Source: Hippasteria phrygiana (lineage: Eukaryota > Echinodermata > Asteroidea > Valvatida > Goniasteridae). From it: a stretch of 64,000 nt of DNA. Within the stretch, counting starts at the first letter, position 1. Every line of letters starts with the position of its first letter. Positions 46,804 to 57,905 of the stretch are shown in pieces. The stretch lies in contig JAZGUH010000199.1 in the NCBI GenBank assembly GCA_037893225.1, forward strand, positions 1,178,001 through 1,242,000, given 5' to 3'. The notes beneath the pieces were generated by a model. That model worked only from the letters and a program-made list of their open reading frames with translations, was not told where the DNA came from and did no database searches. The position numbers were made by a program, and so were the translations under genes.

Positions 46804-47254
46804 TATGCCCTGGGGGAGATGAGTCAGTCTCACCGACGGTAAAAGTTACCCCGCCTGGATCTATAGGTCTGAAAATATGGGATAATTTCTCTGGAATCTG
46901 TTTAAAAAAATTATCCTCTATTTAGATCTGGGCGCTGGAAAACCGTAAGGGTGGTGGGATTGGCCATTACAAATGTCGCCAACCCTACCACCTCGGATTG
47001 GAACCCTTTTACCTGGCGTGGCTTTTAGCCTTGTATTTTGTGGAAGAAAAAAAATTACAAAATGGTTTCCATTGGGGCTCTGCATACATAAATTATAAAT
47101 TATCACACACAAGAAAACCCACAATTGAATACACATGCCGTACTGCATGATAACATTAATCATGCAACATCGTTAATGAAATTGAATTACAAATTCAATA
47201 GGATTATTATGGACGCTGAAACAATGAAAACCACCACATTAATCTACATTGTAT

Positions 47255-47420
47255 ATTATTTTAACCCCAACTACCCCAAGCCTTACAAACTCCAACAGCA
47301 GGTTTTGTCTAATTTTGATGGGTTCAGTACTGCAGGGCCTTGGCATCATTACTTTACATTCCTCCAGCCGCATCTATTGCAACAAGATCTTTTTAGCCGG
47401 TTTCAAATTAGGCCCCATGT
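47255..47420 (-). mobile_element. MITE of the 'TTAACCCTAACCCC' family, inverted partial copy
   Basis: 'taaccccaactaccccaagc', 'tttgatgggttcagtactgc' and 'agggccttggca' are the reverse complement of 10200-10293. It ends about 420 bp upstream of the GT31 start codon. Confidence 0.65.
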
Positions 47421-47839
47421 GATAACGATGCCAAAATGGACAATCGTGTAACTTAATACGTGTTTTGTTTGGCCGTCAAGTTTAACACGTCAACATGCAG
47501 GCCTTCAACGTTACGTTCTAGAATCCGGGACATATCGATCGACCTTTTGACCAATCACAGAGCAGTACGTAAGCTACAAACAGCTGTTTACTCCCCTCAT
47601 TTGCATACGATCGATGACTTTGTACTTCCAGCAATTCAAAGTATGAATAACTGTGATTTCCATATTTTCCATGCAGAACTGAACCACATGTTGGACGAGT
47701 GATCAATACTTTATCAAATGGAAATGCAGTCTGCCCGCGCTTTACATATACAGCTGGCTGGGAATTTTGAGTTAGTATGAAGGATCAGCGCAAATATTTG
47801 CTTGGAAATTGAAGCTATTTTTACCGCCAAAGAGTCAGA

Positions 47840-49240
47840 ATGGTTACCGCGGACTTTATAACCAAGCGGCATTTCGTCGCCTACGAGGTTTCAATGTCGA
47901 GCGAGCCAGCGTGTGAACCGGCCCAACAAGAGAAAGTTCTGGTGGCCTCGTCAGCCACCGATCACCCCACCGATATGAACAACGGGAAAAACAAGCGAAG
48001 GCGCGGCCGCGTTCCGTCCTTCATCAACCCATTGACCGGCCGGCCCACCACGCTAAGCCTGGCAGTTATCGTCTTCGCCGTGGTTTTCATCTTCTACTGG
48101 GTGTCGAGAACCAAAGATGCTGGCTCCAGCGTAGACGAGCGAGACAAAAATCCCAAGTTTCACCACATCTTGGCGCCGGTTGACGACCCAGTTTCGGGGG
48201 GTTTAAACGCGGCCGGTGGTGACCTGAACTTAATGCATCGCTCCAACATTAAATTTTACGCAGGTGATGATAAAGGAGGTGATTTAGACAAGCAGGCTGC
48301 GCCGAAGTTCCCACCACCTGGTCTTAAGATCCAGCTACACGGCCCAGACGCCAAGGGGAAAAAACAGGACTTGCCTCCTCAGCCCGAGCCCAAGGAGTTC
48401 CCCGTTGAGGTGATGCAGAAGCCAGATCTGCGATGCCCGGATGACGAGAAGCCGTACATCCTCTTCTTGGTCGTCTCCCTCCCGAGCGAGGTCTTAGCGA
48501 GGACGGCTGTCCGCCGGACCTGGGGAGACCCGAAGAAGATTTCTGAGGCCAGCGGACTGTCCATGAGCTGGAGGACCGTGTTCGTCACGGGGCGAACCGA
48601 AGGGAAAGACGACCAGATCGATCGGGAGGCCAGGACGTACGGGGACATCCTCCAAGGCGACTTCCCGGACCTCTCCACCGAAGTGACCCGGAAGGTCATG
48701 CTGGGATTCCAGTGGGCCGAGCGGGACATCCCCAGGTCCTGCCGTCCTGTGTACGTCTTCAAGACCAACATCAGAGTCTACATCAACCTGCCTCTGATCA
48801 TTCCGTGGATTAGGGACAAGCTAGGGGCGGTCTCCTCGGGCCTGTACGTCGGGAAGTTGCTTCGGGAGGACCGGCCGATACGAGACAAGCAGGACCCGCT
48901 CTACGTGCCCTACCAGGACTACTCGGGGAACGTCTTCCCGAATCTGGCCCGGGGGCCACTCTACATGCTCTCAATGGACGTGGTTCAGAGCATGGTGCCA
49001 AAATTTGAGCAGATCACTCCAATCGCGATGGAGGACGCATATGTGGGCCTCCTGGCACACCACCTTGGCGTTCAAATCAAGGACGACGACCACTTTGTTC
49101 TGATCAAGAGGCCCAAAAACTTCTGCCACTACCGGAACATGATGTTTATCTTTGATATTGAGCCGACCGAAGTCATGCACGTCTTTAATGTTGTCGAGCA
49201 GAAACATAGGTACGCCGAATGCACTGATAGGGAATTCTAA
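47840..49240 (+). CDS. GT31 beta-1,3-galactosyltransferase-like protein, DxD lost
   Basis: Single-exon, 466 aa. A cytoplasmic tail with a basic patch (NKRRRGR, 51-57) precedes one membrane segment (about 72-89), giving type II Golgi topology, then a 110-residue stem and a catalytic domain (about 200-425). GT31 blocks are present in order: RTAVRRTWG (221-229), VFVTGRTEG (247-255), YGDILQGDF (267-275), the VYVFK strand (304-308), and MEDAYVGLLAHHLG (397-410). The block that in B3GALT enzymes reads K-T-D-D-D-V here reads K-T-N-I-R-V (308-313), so the Mn-binding DxD is gone. The usual Y-P-P-Y-C-S-G block has also changed (366-372, FPNLARG). Family members transfer galactose or GlcNAc in beta-1,3 linkage; this copy may be inactive. 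An alternative start is M19. The frame is GC-rich and fully open, so it is not an obvious pseudogene. Confidence 0.85.
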   Translation: MVTADFITKRHFVAYEVSMSSEPACEPAQQEKVLVASSATDHPTDMNNGKNKRRRGRVPSFINPLTGRPTTLSLAVIVFAVVFIFYWVSRTKDAGSSVDERDKNPKFHHILAPVDDPVSGGLNAAGGDLNLMHRSNIKFYAGDDKGGDLDKQAAPKFPPPGLKIQLHGPDAKGKKQDLPPQPEPKEFPVEVMQKPDLRCPDDEKPYILFLVVSLPSEVLARTAVRRTWGDPKKISEASGLSMSWRTVFVTGRTEGKDDQIDREARTYGDILQGDFPDLSTEVTRKVMLGFQWAERDIPRSCRPVYVFKTNIRVYINLPLIIPWIRDKLGAVSSGLYVGKLLREDRPIRDKQDPLYVPYQDYSGNVFPNLARGPLYMLSMDVVQSMVPKFEQITPIAMEDAYVGLLAHHLGVQIKDDDHFVLIKRPKNFCHYRNMMFIFDIEPTEVMHVFNVVEQKHRYAECTDREF

Positions 49241-49249
49241 CACACTAGG

Positions 49250-50640
49250 GGATTCTATTCTGCACTGTCTGCGAGACTTGTTTATAGGACTGCTAACTTT
49301 AACTCCCATCTTTACACAACAGTGTAAGCCAGGAAATTGGTGCTTGTGTCCTTGAGCAAGACACTTTGCAACAACTGCTTTAATTTCATCATATAACGCA
49401 CTGACGACTTTGGGAACAGAGTTAAATGTACATGTATGCTTAAGTTACATTGGACGATAAAAATTACTTGATGCTCCATGTGTTGCTGTTGAATTATGTG
49501 TTGGCAGTCCAAGAAATTAATGTTGGCCTGTCAATCTGGGTTAATTAATAGTTCACGATTACGATATTATTTTTACGATCACGCGTTCGCATGGTGATGC
49601 TGTCATATTGTTTTTATGCACTGCACTGTCAACACGAAATCTTCAAATCTTGTAATTTTACTCAAGTTAACGAACACAAACTAGTTGATCTATTTTGGGC
49701 GTCTGCAGCCGCTACCGAAAAGGCTTTGATTGTTGCTTTCGCGCCTCTACGCTCAAAAAGATCCGCTTTGCGTTTGCGTTTGTAACATATTTAATAAGTT
49801 TCAAACCTTCAATTAGAGCCCGTTTCACACGAGCGCTGGAAACACACATCTGCGATTATTGGCGCCGGTTGTCTGACTCCCAAGGATGCCTGCGATTTCA
49901 TCGCAGCAGGCTTTCACATGATACAACACGGAGCGCGCGAGCCGCTCTTAATTCCGACAGTATTTATATATATATCAATCTTAGCACGTACGTTAGCACA
50001 CAGTAAACAATTATATCGTTCAGGAAGACCTGAATAGAGGGCACATGGTAGTAGGTCCATACGTGCTTTCTTTCCCATTCAAAAAAAAACTTTCTTTCAT
50101 AATTCGTTAGTGGGGAAACTTTCTATTCTATTCATATTTTCAGTGACAGCACGGACACATAGCTTTAAAGTGTTTTAATTGCATACCAAAACTGACGTTC
50201 CATATTACGTAAATTACAAGGCAGCAACAAGCATTAAAAGTTCTAAACAGACAATTGCGTACATTAAAAAAAGAATGTTTTGACTTTTGTTTTGAAATTC
50301 TATAGATTTTACGTTTCGTGTACTAAAGCAGCATTCAGGGGGCTAAACGTGCACAGCTTAGGGGCCTATCCCATTACGTCCGAGGACTTGGGACAATAGA
50401 ACTGAGGACCTGAGCCCATGTCCTCGGTAGAGTTCATGTACAAACCGTATGGGACTTGTTGAGGGAAAAAGCAAGTCCATACAGCAATGGAAGAGAACAG
50501 CTCGAGTCCTCAGTAGTATAGTAAAACGCGACTGCGTGTGTTTGGGTGTCCCTTGATGGATTTTGTGTTTCCTTGTTTGCCCACTTTCAAATGGCTGCGT
50601 GACGGTAAATTTGCGCCCTCTATTTTTTATGGTGGTCACA
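49250..50640. other. 3' flank of GT31 gene and intergenic DNA
   Basis: A repeat-like piece at 49323-49375 ('gcttgtgtccttgagcaagacac') resembles common invertebrate SINE/LINE-related DNA. The stretch 50360-50480 has 'gtccgaggac' words related to the 6655/34014 MITE. No gene is seen. Confidence 0.45.
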
Positions 50641-50642
50641 TC

Positions 50643-51149
50643 TATGAGCAAGTTCGGGTGCTGCTGACCCAGTCCTTTTTGTCAATTTGCTATTTAAAAA
50701 ACGCATGCGTGGTCTGTCCTTCACTCGAACGCATCTAGTCGATCGACTACGTCAAATCTAGTTAGTGTACAGCAACAACAAACTGCAAAGAATGTCGTCT
50801 GCTAGTTGTTAACGAAGCAAATGTTTGCATGTCATTTCTATTTTCTATTATTTATTTCTATTATTTTCTCTACTTAACTTTGGTGCAATAAATAATTCAT
50901 TATCTTATTGCAAAGAGTTATCATTGGACAAAACCAACAAATTATCGTAAACGTTTGCAAAACTTGCCCACTTTACCTATCCTCCATCTTGAAACCGTGA
51001 CGTAACTCGCGAGTGACTAGAGAAACCATAGTCCTGAGCTAGGTTGATCCAGTTGGACCAGCTAGTCAAACCACGCAGCGTTCGAGTGACATCTAGATTG
51101 ACTATGGTTAAGTCTAGTCACTCTAGTCGCCCAACCGAACTTGCTCTAT
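50643..51149. mobile_element. MITE with ATGAGCAAGTTCGG ends
   Basis: The left end 'atgagcaagttcgggt' is inverted at the right end 'aaccgaacttgctctat'. Inner 'cactcgaacgc'/'gcgttcgagtg' and 'tctagtcgatcgac' words also pair. Confidence 0.65.
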
Positions 51150-51183
51150 GGTAATTAGTATATACATATTCCCATGATGCAAT

Positions 51184-51362
51184 ATAAGCCAGTTCGGTAT
51201 CTCAAAGGTCAAAGGTTATTCGGGATAAAATTGCTGACGTAATGTCACGCCGTACGCGTTGTGCGACCACCTTTTGCGTTCACGCGGGCATTAGGTCACG
51301 CGGGTCATTCCGGATAAAATGTCATTGTGCACATGCGCAGTTGAAATACCGAACTGGCTTAT
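51184..51362. mobile_element. 179-bp MITE with ATAAGCCAGTTCGGTAT ends
   Basis: Terminal inverted repeats ATAAGCCAGTTCGGTAT and ATACCGAACTGGCTTAT (17 bp, perfect). The interior is GC-richer with no ORF. Confidence 0.75.
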
Positions 51363-51370
51363 TGGATCTA

Positions 51371-53680
51371 GAGGTGAATGAATGAATGAATGAATTCATT
51401 TCCCCACATTGTAGAGTACATACAAATATAATCAAACAAAATATATAACCATTATGGCAAACAATACAATGGGTAGGATACCGGTGAGCAAATAATTGCT
51501 ATCAAAGCCGGTCTCCTTGGGAGGTCAGACCGTCAGACTCATTGGGAGGTCAAACTCCTTGGGAGGTCAGCGGTCAGTATAAATGAAATTACAATAATTA
51601 ATTAATCATTAATAAGGAAAGCAATAGACATCAAAATGTTTACACAAACATTAAACAATACATAAAATAACACTGGTGCATATCCGACAATGCTGGAATG
51701 GCGAGGAGTATACAAAATAAATGATAGATACAATTATAACAGGCTCAATAAATTAGAGGAATTTCTTCAGTAAAATTTTGTTTTTAAGTTCTAGAATCGT
51801 TTGTTGCTTTTATGTTGTTAATAGGTAGTCTGTTCTAATAGGATACTCCAAGAAAATTTACAGATGATCTTCCTATGTTTCCTGACATGTTAACTGGTTA
51901 AACTAGATTAGAGTGACAGTAGTTATGTAAAGAACAATTAAATAGAAAGTAATTCATAAAAACTTCAGGAGGATTGTTAAAGACACAATTAAGTACAAAA
52001 CACAAAACTTTATATTTATACAGGTCAGCTACTATAAATAAGCCCAGCTGTCTGTGAATAATTTCAGTACTGTAACGGTGGGGTAAATTAAACAGATATT
52101 TAATGAGCTGATTTTGCAGTATCTGTAGCTTATGTAACAGTTTGTTAGAACAGATACCGAAAACCTCAATTCCATACTGTAAATGGGAAACAATACAATT
52201 AAAAAACACTTGTCTTTTTAAGTAAGAAGGCAATATATTTCTAATATATTTAAAGGCTCCAAAATGGCCTCTAAGTTTAAGACACAGAGTATTGATGTGG
52301 GTATCCCAATTAAGTTTATCATCAATAATAAGACCAGGATAAGTGACTTCGGAAGTTCTCCTGATAATATCATTGTCAATTTGAAGCAAATTTAAATAAT
52401 TTGTATAAATAACGAGTATACACACATATGTTAGATCTTCCCATACTCAGAGTCAATTTGTTTCTGTTAAACCACTGAACCAGGTCCCCTAGCTGTTTCT
52501 GGGCAACCCTTTTTAATTCAAGAGGATCTTTACCGCGAATAAACAAAGCTGTGTCGCCAGCAAAGAGTCTAATATTTTTATCAGAATTAGCAGTGTGGAT
52601 GTCATTGATATAAAGTAGAAAAAGCAAGGGGCCAAGTACAGAGCCTTGTGGTACACCGTAATTAATTAATTAATTAATTACCATTTTATCTGATTCTGTA
52701 TCGTTTACATAGACAAATTGTTTTCTCTCACTTATAAGGTAACTTGACAATATGTGGGACACACCCCTAATACCATATCTAAACAGTTTGTTCATTAAGA
52801 GGTCATGGTTCACCGTATCAAACGTTTTGGTTAGATTTAAGTCAACACCCATTACAGTGTCTACACAATTCTTAATATAATCAATAATTTCAATGAGAGT
52901 CATACTAGTCGACATTTTGTTTCCGAAAACCAAACTGATATTTGTACAGGATCTCATGTTTGGTAATAAAAGACAACTGAGCACGGATGATTTTTTTAAT
53001 TTTTTTGTTTAAACAGGAAAGACGACTTATTGGTCTGTAATTTGTAGCGTTTGTTTTATCCTTCTTATTCTTGAAGATAGGAACAACTTTTGATAGCTTC
53101 AGGCAATCTGGATAACAACCAATTGACATTGAATGGTTAAAAAGGTATGACAATGGAATGGCCAGGGTTTCAGCATTGGGTCCCAAGACCTTAGGAGGTA
53201 TATGCCATCTGGCCCGGCAGCCTTTTTGTTATTTAAATTACCAATTTATTGGACGACATCAATGGGTATAACAGGTCTCAAAAAGATGGTCTCCTGAATG
53301 CTAAAACCTAGGTCATTGTTACTAGTAGAACAGTTGTTTACATGAATTCTGTCTGCTAGTTTGGCTGCTATCTGACAGAAATACGTATTCAAACTATTAG
53401 CAATGTCCCTGTCATTATCAATGTTAACCCTACCTCCCTAAGGTGTGTGGAAAATCATATTGAAATTGGAGGATTCAGGACTGTTAGGGTTTAAGGGTAG
53501 GGATATTCCCATTACTTTTCTTCTTGCTTGGATTAATGATACTACATACTTTCTGCCAGAGGTTAAAGGTAGCTTTACGTTTATCCTAAAAGATCTTACA
53601 GTAATACTCAGTTTTTTTTAACATTCCAACACCACCTTTAGTACAATTGTGAGGGTATTTGTAGTCCTATGTATAATCTG
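51371..53680 (-). mobile_element. Decayed non-LTR retrotransposon (LINE) with reverse transcriptase
   Basis: Read on the minus strand: a linker with 'NNKKAAGPDGIY' (about 53230), then LSKVVPIFKNKKDKTNATNY and RPISRLSCLNK (about 53110-53020), VDLNLTKTFDTVNHDLLMNK (about 52850-52790), LLFLLYINDI (about 52620) and LFAGDTALFIRGK (about 52560), followed by an open C-terminal part to 51898 and a 3' UTR ending in (TTCA)n at 51371-51397. Order and motifs are those of a LINE reverse transcriptase. The catalytic box, normally F/Y-A-D-D, reads F-A-G-D, and several frame breaks occur, so it is inactive. No endonuclease domain is visible, so the 5' end is truncated. CR1/L2/jockey-type is likely but unresolved. 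Confidence 0.8.
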
Positions 53681-54034
53681 GTAACAAATTAACCATGCTT
53701 TCGTTATTAATGCTACCAATTTCTGACAACAGAATAGCATCAAAGTTACAATGGACTGAACTGAGGAAAACATTTCATTTCATTTCATTGCCATTGGCCG
53801 GTAAGCTTCTTATAATAAAATGGATTACCTTAATCCCGCCATGGCAATTACCTGACAAATTGTTATACATGTACTCTGTTTCATCATAATAGTTACAATC
53901 AATAGTCATTCTCTTCTCATCAACTGTGTTTTGTGAAAGGAAGTTGCCTAGTCATTTATCCTTCAGACATTTCAGGATACGATCAGAGTCTGGGCAATAC
54001 AGTTTTTCAAGCTGGGAATTTGTTATTAGTTCAT

Positions 54035-54380
54035 TAACCCAAATCCTCCAAAATCCTCTTTGCAAAATGGAGGAATATGGAGGATTGAGGGCACTTGGAA
54101 GTTGATGCATCGGAGGATTTTGCAGGATTGAGGTTACTAGGGGTTTTTGCCCCTGCAGGAATATGGAGGATCCAGGTTATCAGGCTCAATGTGATACATG
54201 AGGATTTTGGAGGATTGAGGTTACTAGGGGTATGCAAAAAACCCCTGGAGGATTTGGGAGGATTCATGCTATGGTCCCCATAAGAGGATTTTGGAGGATT
54301 CAGGTTATATGGAGTTTTAACACTTTGAAAACAGAGGATGTTGGAGGATTCAGGTTACATGGGGGGAAAATGATGTAGGG
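54035..54380 (+). repeat. Degenerate 'GGAGGATTNAGGTTA' tandem repeat
   Basis: At least eight units of 'ttggaggattgaggttact' with variable spacers. Related words occur at 53455-53475 and 55645-55710. Confidence 0.7.
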
Positions 54381-54399
54381 AGTTAGGGTTAAAAGGTGT

Positions 54400-55240
54400 A
54401 AGCTTTACAAACTGTATATTATCCACCAGAAACAAAAGCAAAGGAGTTGTTGCGTGCACGTTCTAGTACCTCTTTTACCCAACACAGCTTCCAGATATTA
54501 TCATCAGCATCAGTGCAAAAAAATAAAAAAAATAATGTCATACATTAAGATCAACAATAAACAAACGACTTCAAAATAAATCAGTTACAGGCTGCAGCAT
54601 ATAATTGAATTAGACATGCCACCAGCCACCACTTATACATGGCGTAAATAAGACATGTTGACGTACGCACAGGAACATGTAAAAGAACATGTTAAAATTG
54701 TTCAAGGTCCCGCTCCGATCTTATACGATGGGCTAGGTTGTCACCTGACCCATCCTCATGAATTTCGCTAAATTCTAAAGTGCTTTGGTAACTGTCGATA
54801 AGGAAAGGGCCATTGCTTTTCAGTATATTTTAAATCTACCCACTGAAATGTTTGAAAAGTTGTTTTTGCAGCCAGGAGACACGATGGAAATTTTCGGCTT
54901 ACTGGTCACTGTACGAGTGTTGTTGCAGTTCATCGATATTAGCTCAGATCTGATGGCGTTTTTCTGCAAAAGCAAAACATTTCTTAGACGTCCTAGAAAA
55001 AAGTAAAGTCGTATGATTTTTTTCCTAGTAGGGTTAATTATAGGTGTCCCGCCCGAACCACCCTATGGGAAAAAATTAATACAAGATCGCATATTATTTT
55101 TCCTAGTAGGGTGAAGCATGGAGGAACGGGTTAAGGTAGTGCACCTTCCTCCATGGGTAGTGTAAGGTGTCCCCCGCCCTAACCACCCTGGGAGAAAAAT
55201 TATTACACGATAGCGTATTTTTCCCCTAGTAGGGTTAAGG
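54400..55240. other. Intergenic DNA, nothing coding
   Basis: Repeated 'tttcctagtagggttaa' and 'gaaccaccctatgggaaaaa' words at 55020-55250 form a short tandem of three diverged units; otherwise nothing is recognised. Confidence 0.45.
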
Positions 55241-55244
55241 TATC

Positions 55245-55530
55245 CGTCCGAACCATCATACCATATAATCTTACTATAATTCCAGGAATCTCTGTCTGGG
55301 TGTGTGTATGTGTGTCTGTCCGTAATTCGATTATCTCCAGAACCGGGCACTGTATGAAGTTGAAAATCGCCGGCAGGTGCATTGCTCAGGACCCAAGAGT
55401 GTGCAGTGTCAAGTTTGAAGTTGTTTGGATGAGCGGTTCTCAAAAAAGCTGCAAAAAAGCAGCTATACCGGAGGCCTAGACCCGCAAACGTGGCAGTATA
55501 GACCGCCACGCACTGCTGCACATTTTGAAA
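55245..55530 (-). repeat. Copy of the 33790-34260 dispersed repeat (empty site)
   Basis: Reverse complement of the 33.8-34.26 kb repeat without the 34014-34219 insert. It gives the pre-insertion sequence used to define that element. Confidence 0.7.
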
Positions 55531-56179
55531 TTTAGAAATTTATGCTTGCAGAAAGTTCAACAGTAAATAAAGTAGGCCATATCCAGAACAAAAAAACTGT
55601 CATTGACATGGGGTTGTGAGTTTGTTTTCGCATTCAATAGGGGACCTTCCCTCCAAATTCCTCCATTTGGCAAAGAGGATTTTGGAGGATTTGGGAAGGT
55701 TAGGGTTAACAAAAGAGGACAATAGGGTCCCCGATTGAGAAAAAGGTCCCCGTTTGAAAATCGTGTACAAAACCAATGTGAGGCCTTCCGAAAAAGTTAA
55801 AGTACAAACAAAAGAGGGACAATAGGAGGTCCCCGATTGCACCTGTTTACATACTTGTATGTGTTTGTTGTGTGCTTTAATCAATTTGTTTCGACCTGAA
55901 ACCGCCTTTGCTTTTGTTAAGATTTTGTTTTTATTTTCATATTACGTATTACACATGCATCCGTTTACCTCAAAACAAAAACATTGCATTGTTGAATATA
56001 TATGACAAACTGCAAATAACTGAATAACTTTGACAAGTGTGCATCCCTATTTAGAATTCGTACAAATGGTTAGAAATAAAGATGGTATGTATATGATTTT
56101 CTGAATGGCGCCAAGGCAAATACAGAGTTTGGGAAACGTCTGGCTGTTTAGGTGGTATTCGGGGGGAAAAACACTGAAC

Positions 56180-56310
56180 AAAGACCACTTGCAATTTGGG
56201 AGACCGTCAACATAGGACAAGATAGCTCAGTGGGTAGAGCCCCGGTACGGTATTCCGGAGGTCGCGGGTTCGAATCCCGCGCCTGCCAGTTTCTTTGTTC
56301 ACTTTGAAAA
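56180..56310 (+). repeat. tRNA-derived SINE, family 1 (plus strand)
   Basis: Leader 'caatttgggagaccgtcaac', then A box TAGCTCAGTGGGTAGAGC and B box GGGTTCGAATCCCGCGCC, ending GCCAGTTTCTTTGTTCA. The anticodon loop lacks the invariant U33 in this copy, so it is not a functional tRNA. Confidence 0.7.
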
Positions 56311-56332
56311 TGAAACTCTATCTCGTTAGCAA

Positions 56333-56808
56333 TAGGGCTGTCCCGAATATACCAAATATTCGAATACCTTTTTGCCGGTTCGAATATTCGAACAAAATAT
56401 ATATGCACGTACAGATACGACTCTGATGCTATTTTAATAGAAAAGTTACGGCGCTTAGCAGTGTCAAATGCAGCATTTTTGTCAATCGTAACTTTTTGTG
56501 AACAGGGGTTATTGTTCCCGTCTGTAAAAAAAAAAAAAAAAAAAAAACGCAGGCTGGAGTTTGGTTTCTTGTTATACGTCCCGTAATGATCTTGATACAA
56601 CAGGCGCATGCAAGAAATGTTGATCGTGCAGTTTATAATACCGATCGCCGCACGTAAAACAACGGCATGCTTTGCGTGCAACTTTTTTACTGGCGCGGCA
56701 TGCAATTGCAGCTGACGCGAGAAAAACTTGATTGGCGAGTATCGAATATTCGGTCAAACCTAGTTTCGAATAATGGAATACTTAATTATTCGAAAATGAA
56801 CAGCCCTA
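56333..56808. mobile_element. hAT element 'TAGGGCTGTCC' in the NAA80 3' end
   Basis: TAGGGCTGTCCCG to CAGCCCTA with perfect 8-bp flanks gttagcaa (56325-56332, 56809-56816). It lies one base past the NAA80 stop codon on the minus strand. A run of about 20 A at 56527-56548 lies inside. Confidence 0.9.
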
Positions 56809-56809
56809 G

Positions 56810-57424
56810 TTAGCAATCCTGGGTGACTTCATACAGATATTTCACAAAGAAAAATCCTAAGACTCCATTGACAACAACCTCCTCCTCTGTTGCTATGGGA
56901 CCGTCATACTGTGCCTCCCATCCTGGGGACGGGGTGTTGCCATGCCAACTGGCAATATCACCAAATGTCCGGAGTAGGTTGGCTCCATCCGTGTGCACCA
57001 GGAATTCATGGATCTTATAAGCCTGTCGGAGATAGAACTCTTTGTAGTTGAAGTCAGCGTGTAGGTGAACCTCACGAAACCCTAATTTTCTGGCCAATTC
57101 CTCCGCTCGTGCGAGAATGATCTTGCCATGGCCTTGACCTCGTTTACTAACGCACACACCTTCAAGGTGCACGGCCTTTGCTCGGTTAGTGATCGGGACA
57201 AATCGGATGTGGCCGATAACGGTATCTCCAGGCGGGGCATCGTCTTGGTGCTTAATCAGACCAAGAGAGCAGGGAACACCGGTGCATTCTTGACTCTCCA
57301 ACCTTAGCAACAACTCTGCTTTGCAGTGCGGCCACACATCTTTCAAGACTCGAACACAAGCGGGAATAAGGTCCGGTCGAGTGTGCAATGGTATCAGGGA
57401 ATACGTAACTGCCATTCTTAACAT
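56810..57424 (-). CDS. NAA80: N-alpha-acetyltransferase 80 (actin NAT)
   Basis: A GNAT-fold protein of up to 204 aa (Met4, at 57415, is an equally good start). LHTRPDLIPACVRVLKDVWP (13-32) matches the 'RRPELLDACADLINDQWP' helix of vertebrate NAA80. 'VIGHIRFVPI' (69-78), HLEGVCVSKRGQGHGK (86-101, with the R-x-x-G-x-G acetyl-CoA loop) and LGFREVHLHA (114-123) followed by EFYLRQAYKI (129-138) are the GNAT strands and helices in order. NAA80 acetylates the processed acidic N-terminus of actin in the cytosol. The vertebrate Pro-rich tail is replaced by a short tail ending YEVTQDC. The stop codon lies within the 8-bp duplication of a hAT element. A possible acceptor just upstream of the Met allows a 5' non-coding exon. 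Confidence 0.85.
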   Translation of the reverse strand: MLRMAVTYSLIPLHTRPDLIPACVRVLKDVWPHCKAELLLRLESQECTGVPCSLGLIKHQDDAPPGDTVIGHIRFVPITNRAKAVHLEGVCVSKRGQGHGKIILARAEELARKLGFREVHLHADFNYKEFYLRQAYKIHEFLVHTDGANLLRTFGDIASWHGNTPSPGWEAQYDGPIATEEEVVVNGVLGFFFVKYLYEVTQDC

Positions 57425-57527
57425 GAAAGCAAACTGCTGACAACTTTTCTCCTTTGAAAAACAATGACAAATTTACAACTCGGATGTTCAAAAACAGGTA
57501 CAAAGTTTCAACTTGGTGGGATCCTTC

Positions 57528-57548
57528 AAACACACACACACACACACA
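57528..57548. repeat. (CA)n microsatellite upstream of NAA80
   Basis: Ten CA units about 105 bp upstream of the NAA80 start codon. Confidence 0.85.
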
Positions 57549-57905
57549 TTGAGTGCACGGTATCAAAATTAAGTGTAGCCAATCATAAACAAACTCAATA
57601 AAGGAGTTTCATGTTTCAAGACAGAAACTTTAAAAGCGCAAATTAAATTTGCCTGGTTGTCAGAAATAACTGCCACATCTAGCACCCTCATCTATAAGAA
57701 GTCGGGCGATATTACATTTTGGCAACAAAAAAGTCTTGTTTTGCAAAGTTTGCATAGCATCCGAAATAATAACCAGCAAGCCATTAACGATTTGACTCCA
57801 CATGCAACCGAAGAAGCTAGCCGTGACCATTGACATCTTTGGGTATAAGCCGGACATTTTGGGTCGTTTCAGCTTTCTTGCATAACTCCCTACACAGCTG
57901 CACTC

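Noticed and set aside
48379..48771. 130-codon minus-strand frame within the GT31 gene
   Set aside because: It is a shadow of the GC-rich coding sequence on the other strand.
56216..56290. Functional tRNA gene
   Set aside because: U33 is missing, the anticodon would be GGT, and the same unit with leader and tail recurs at four places; it is a SINE.
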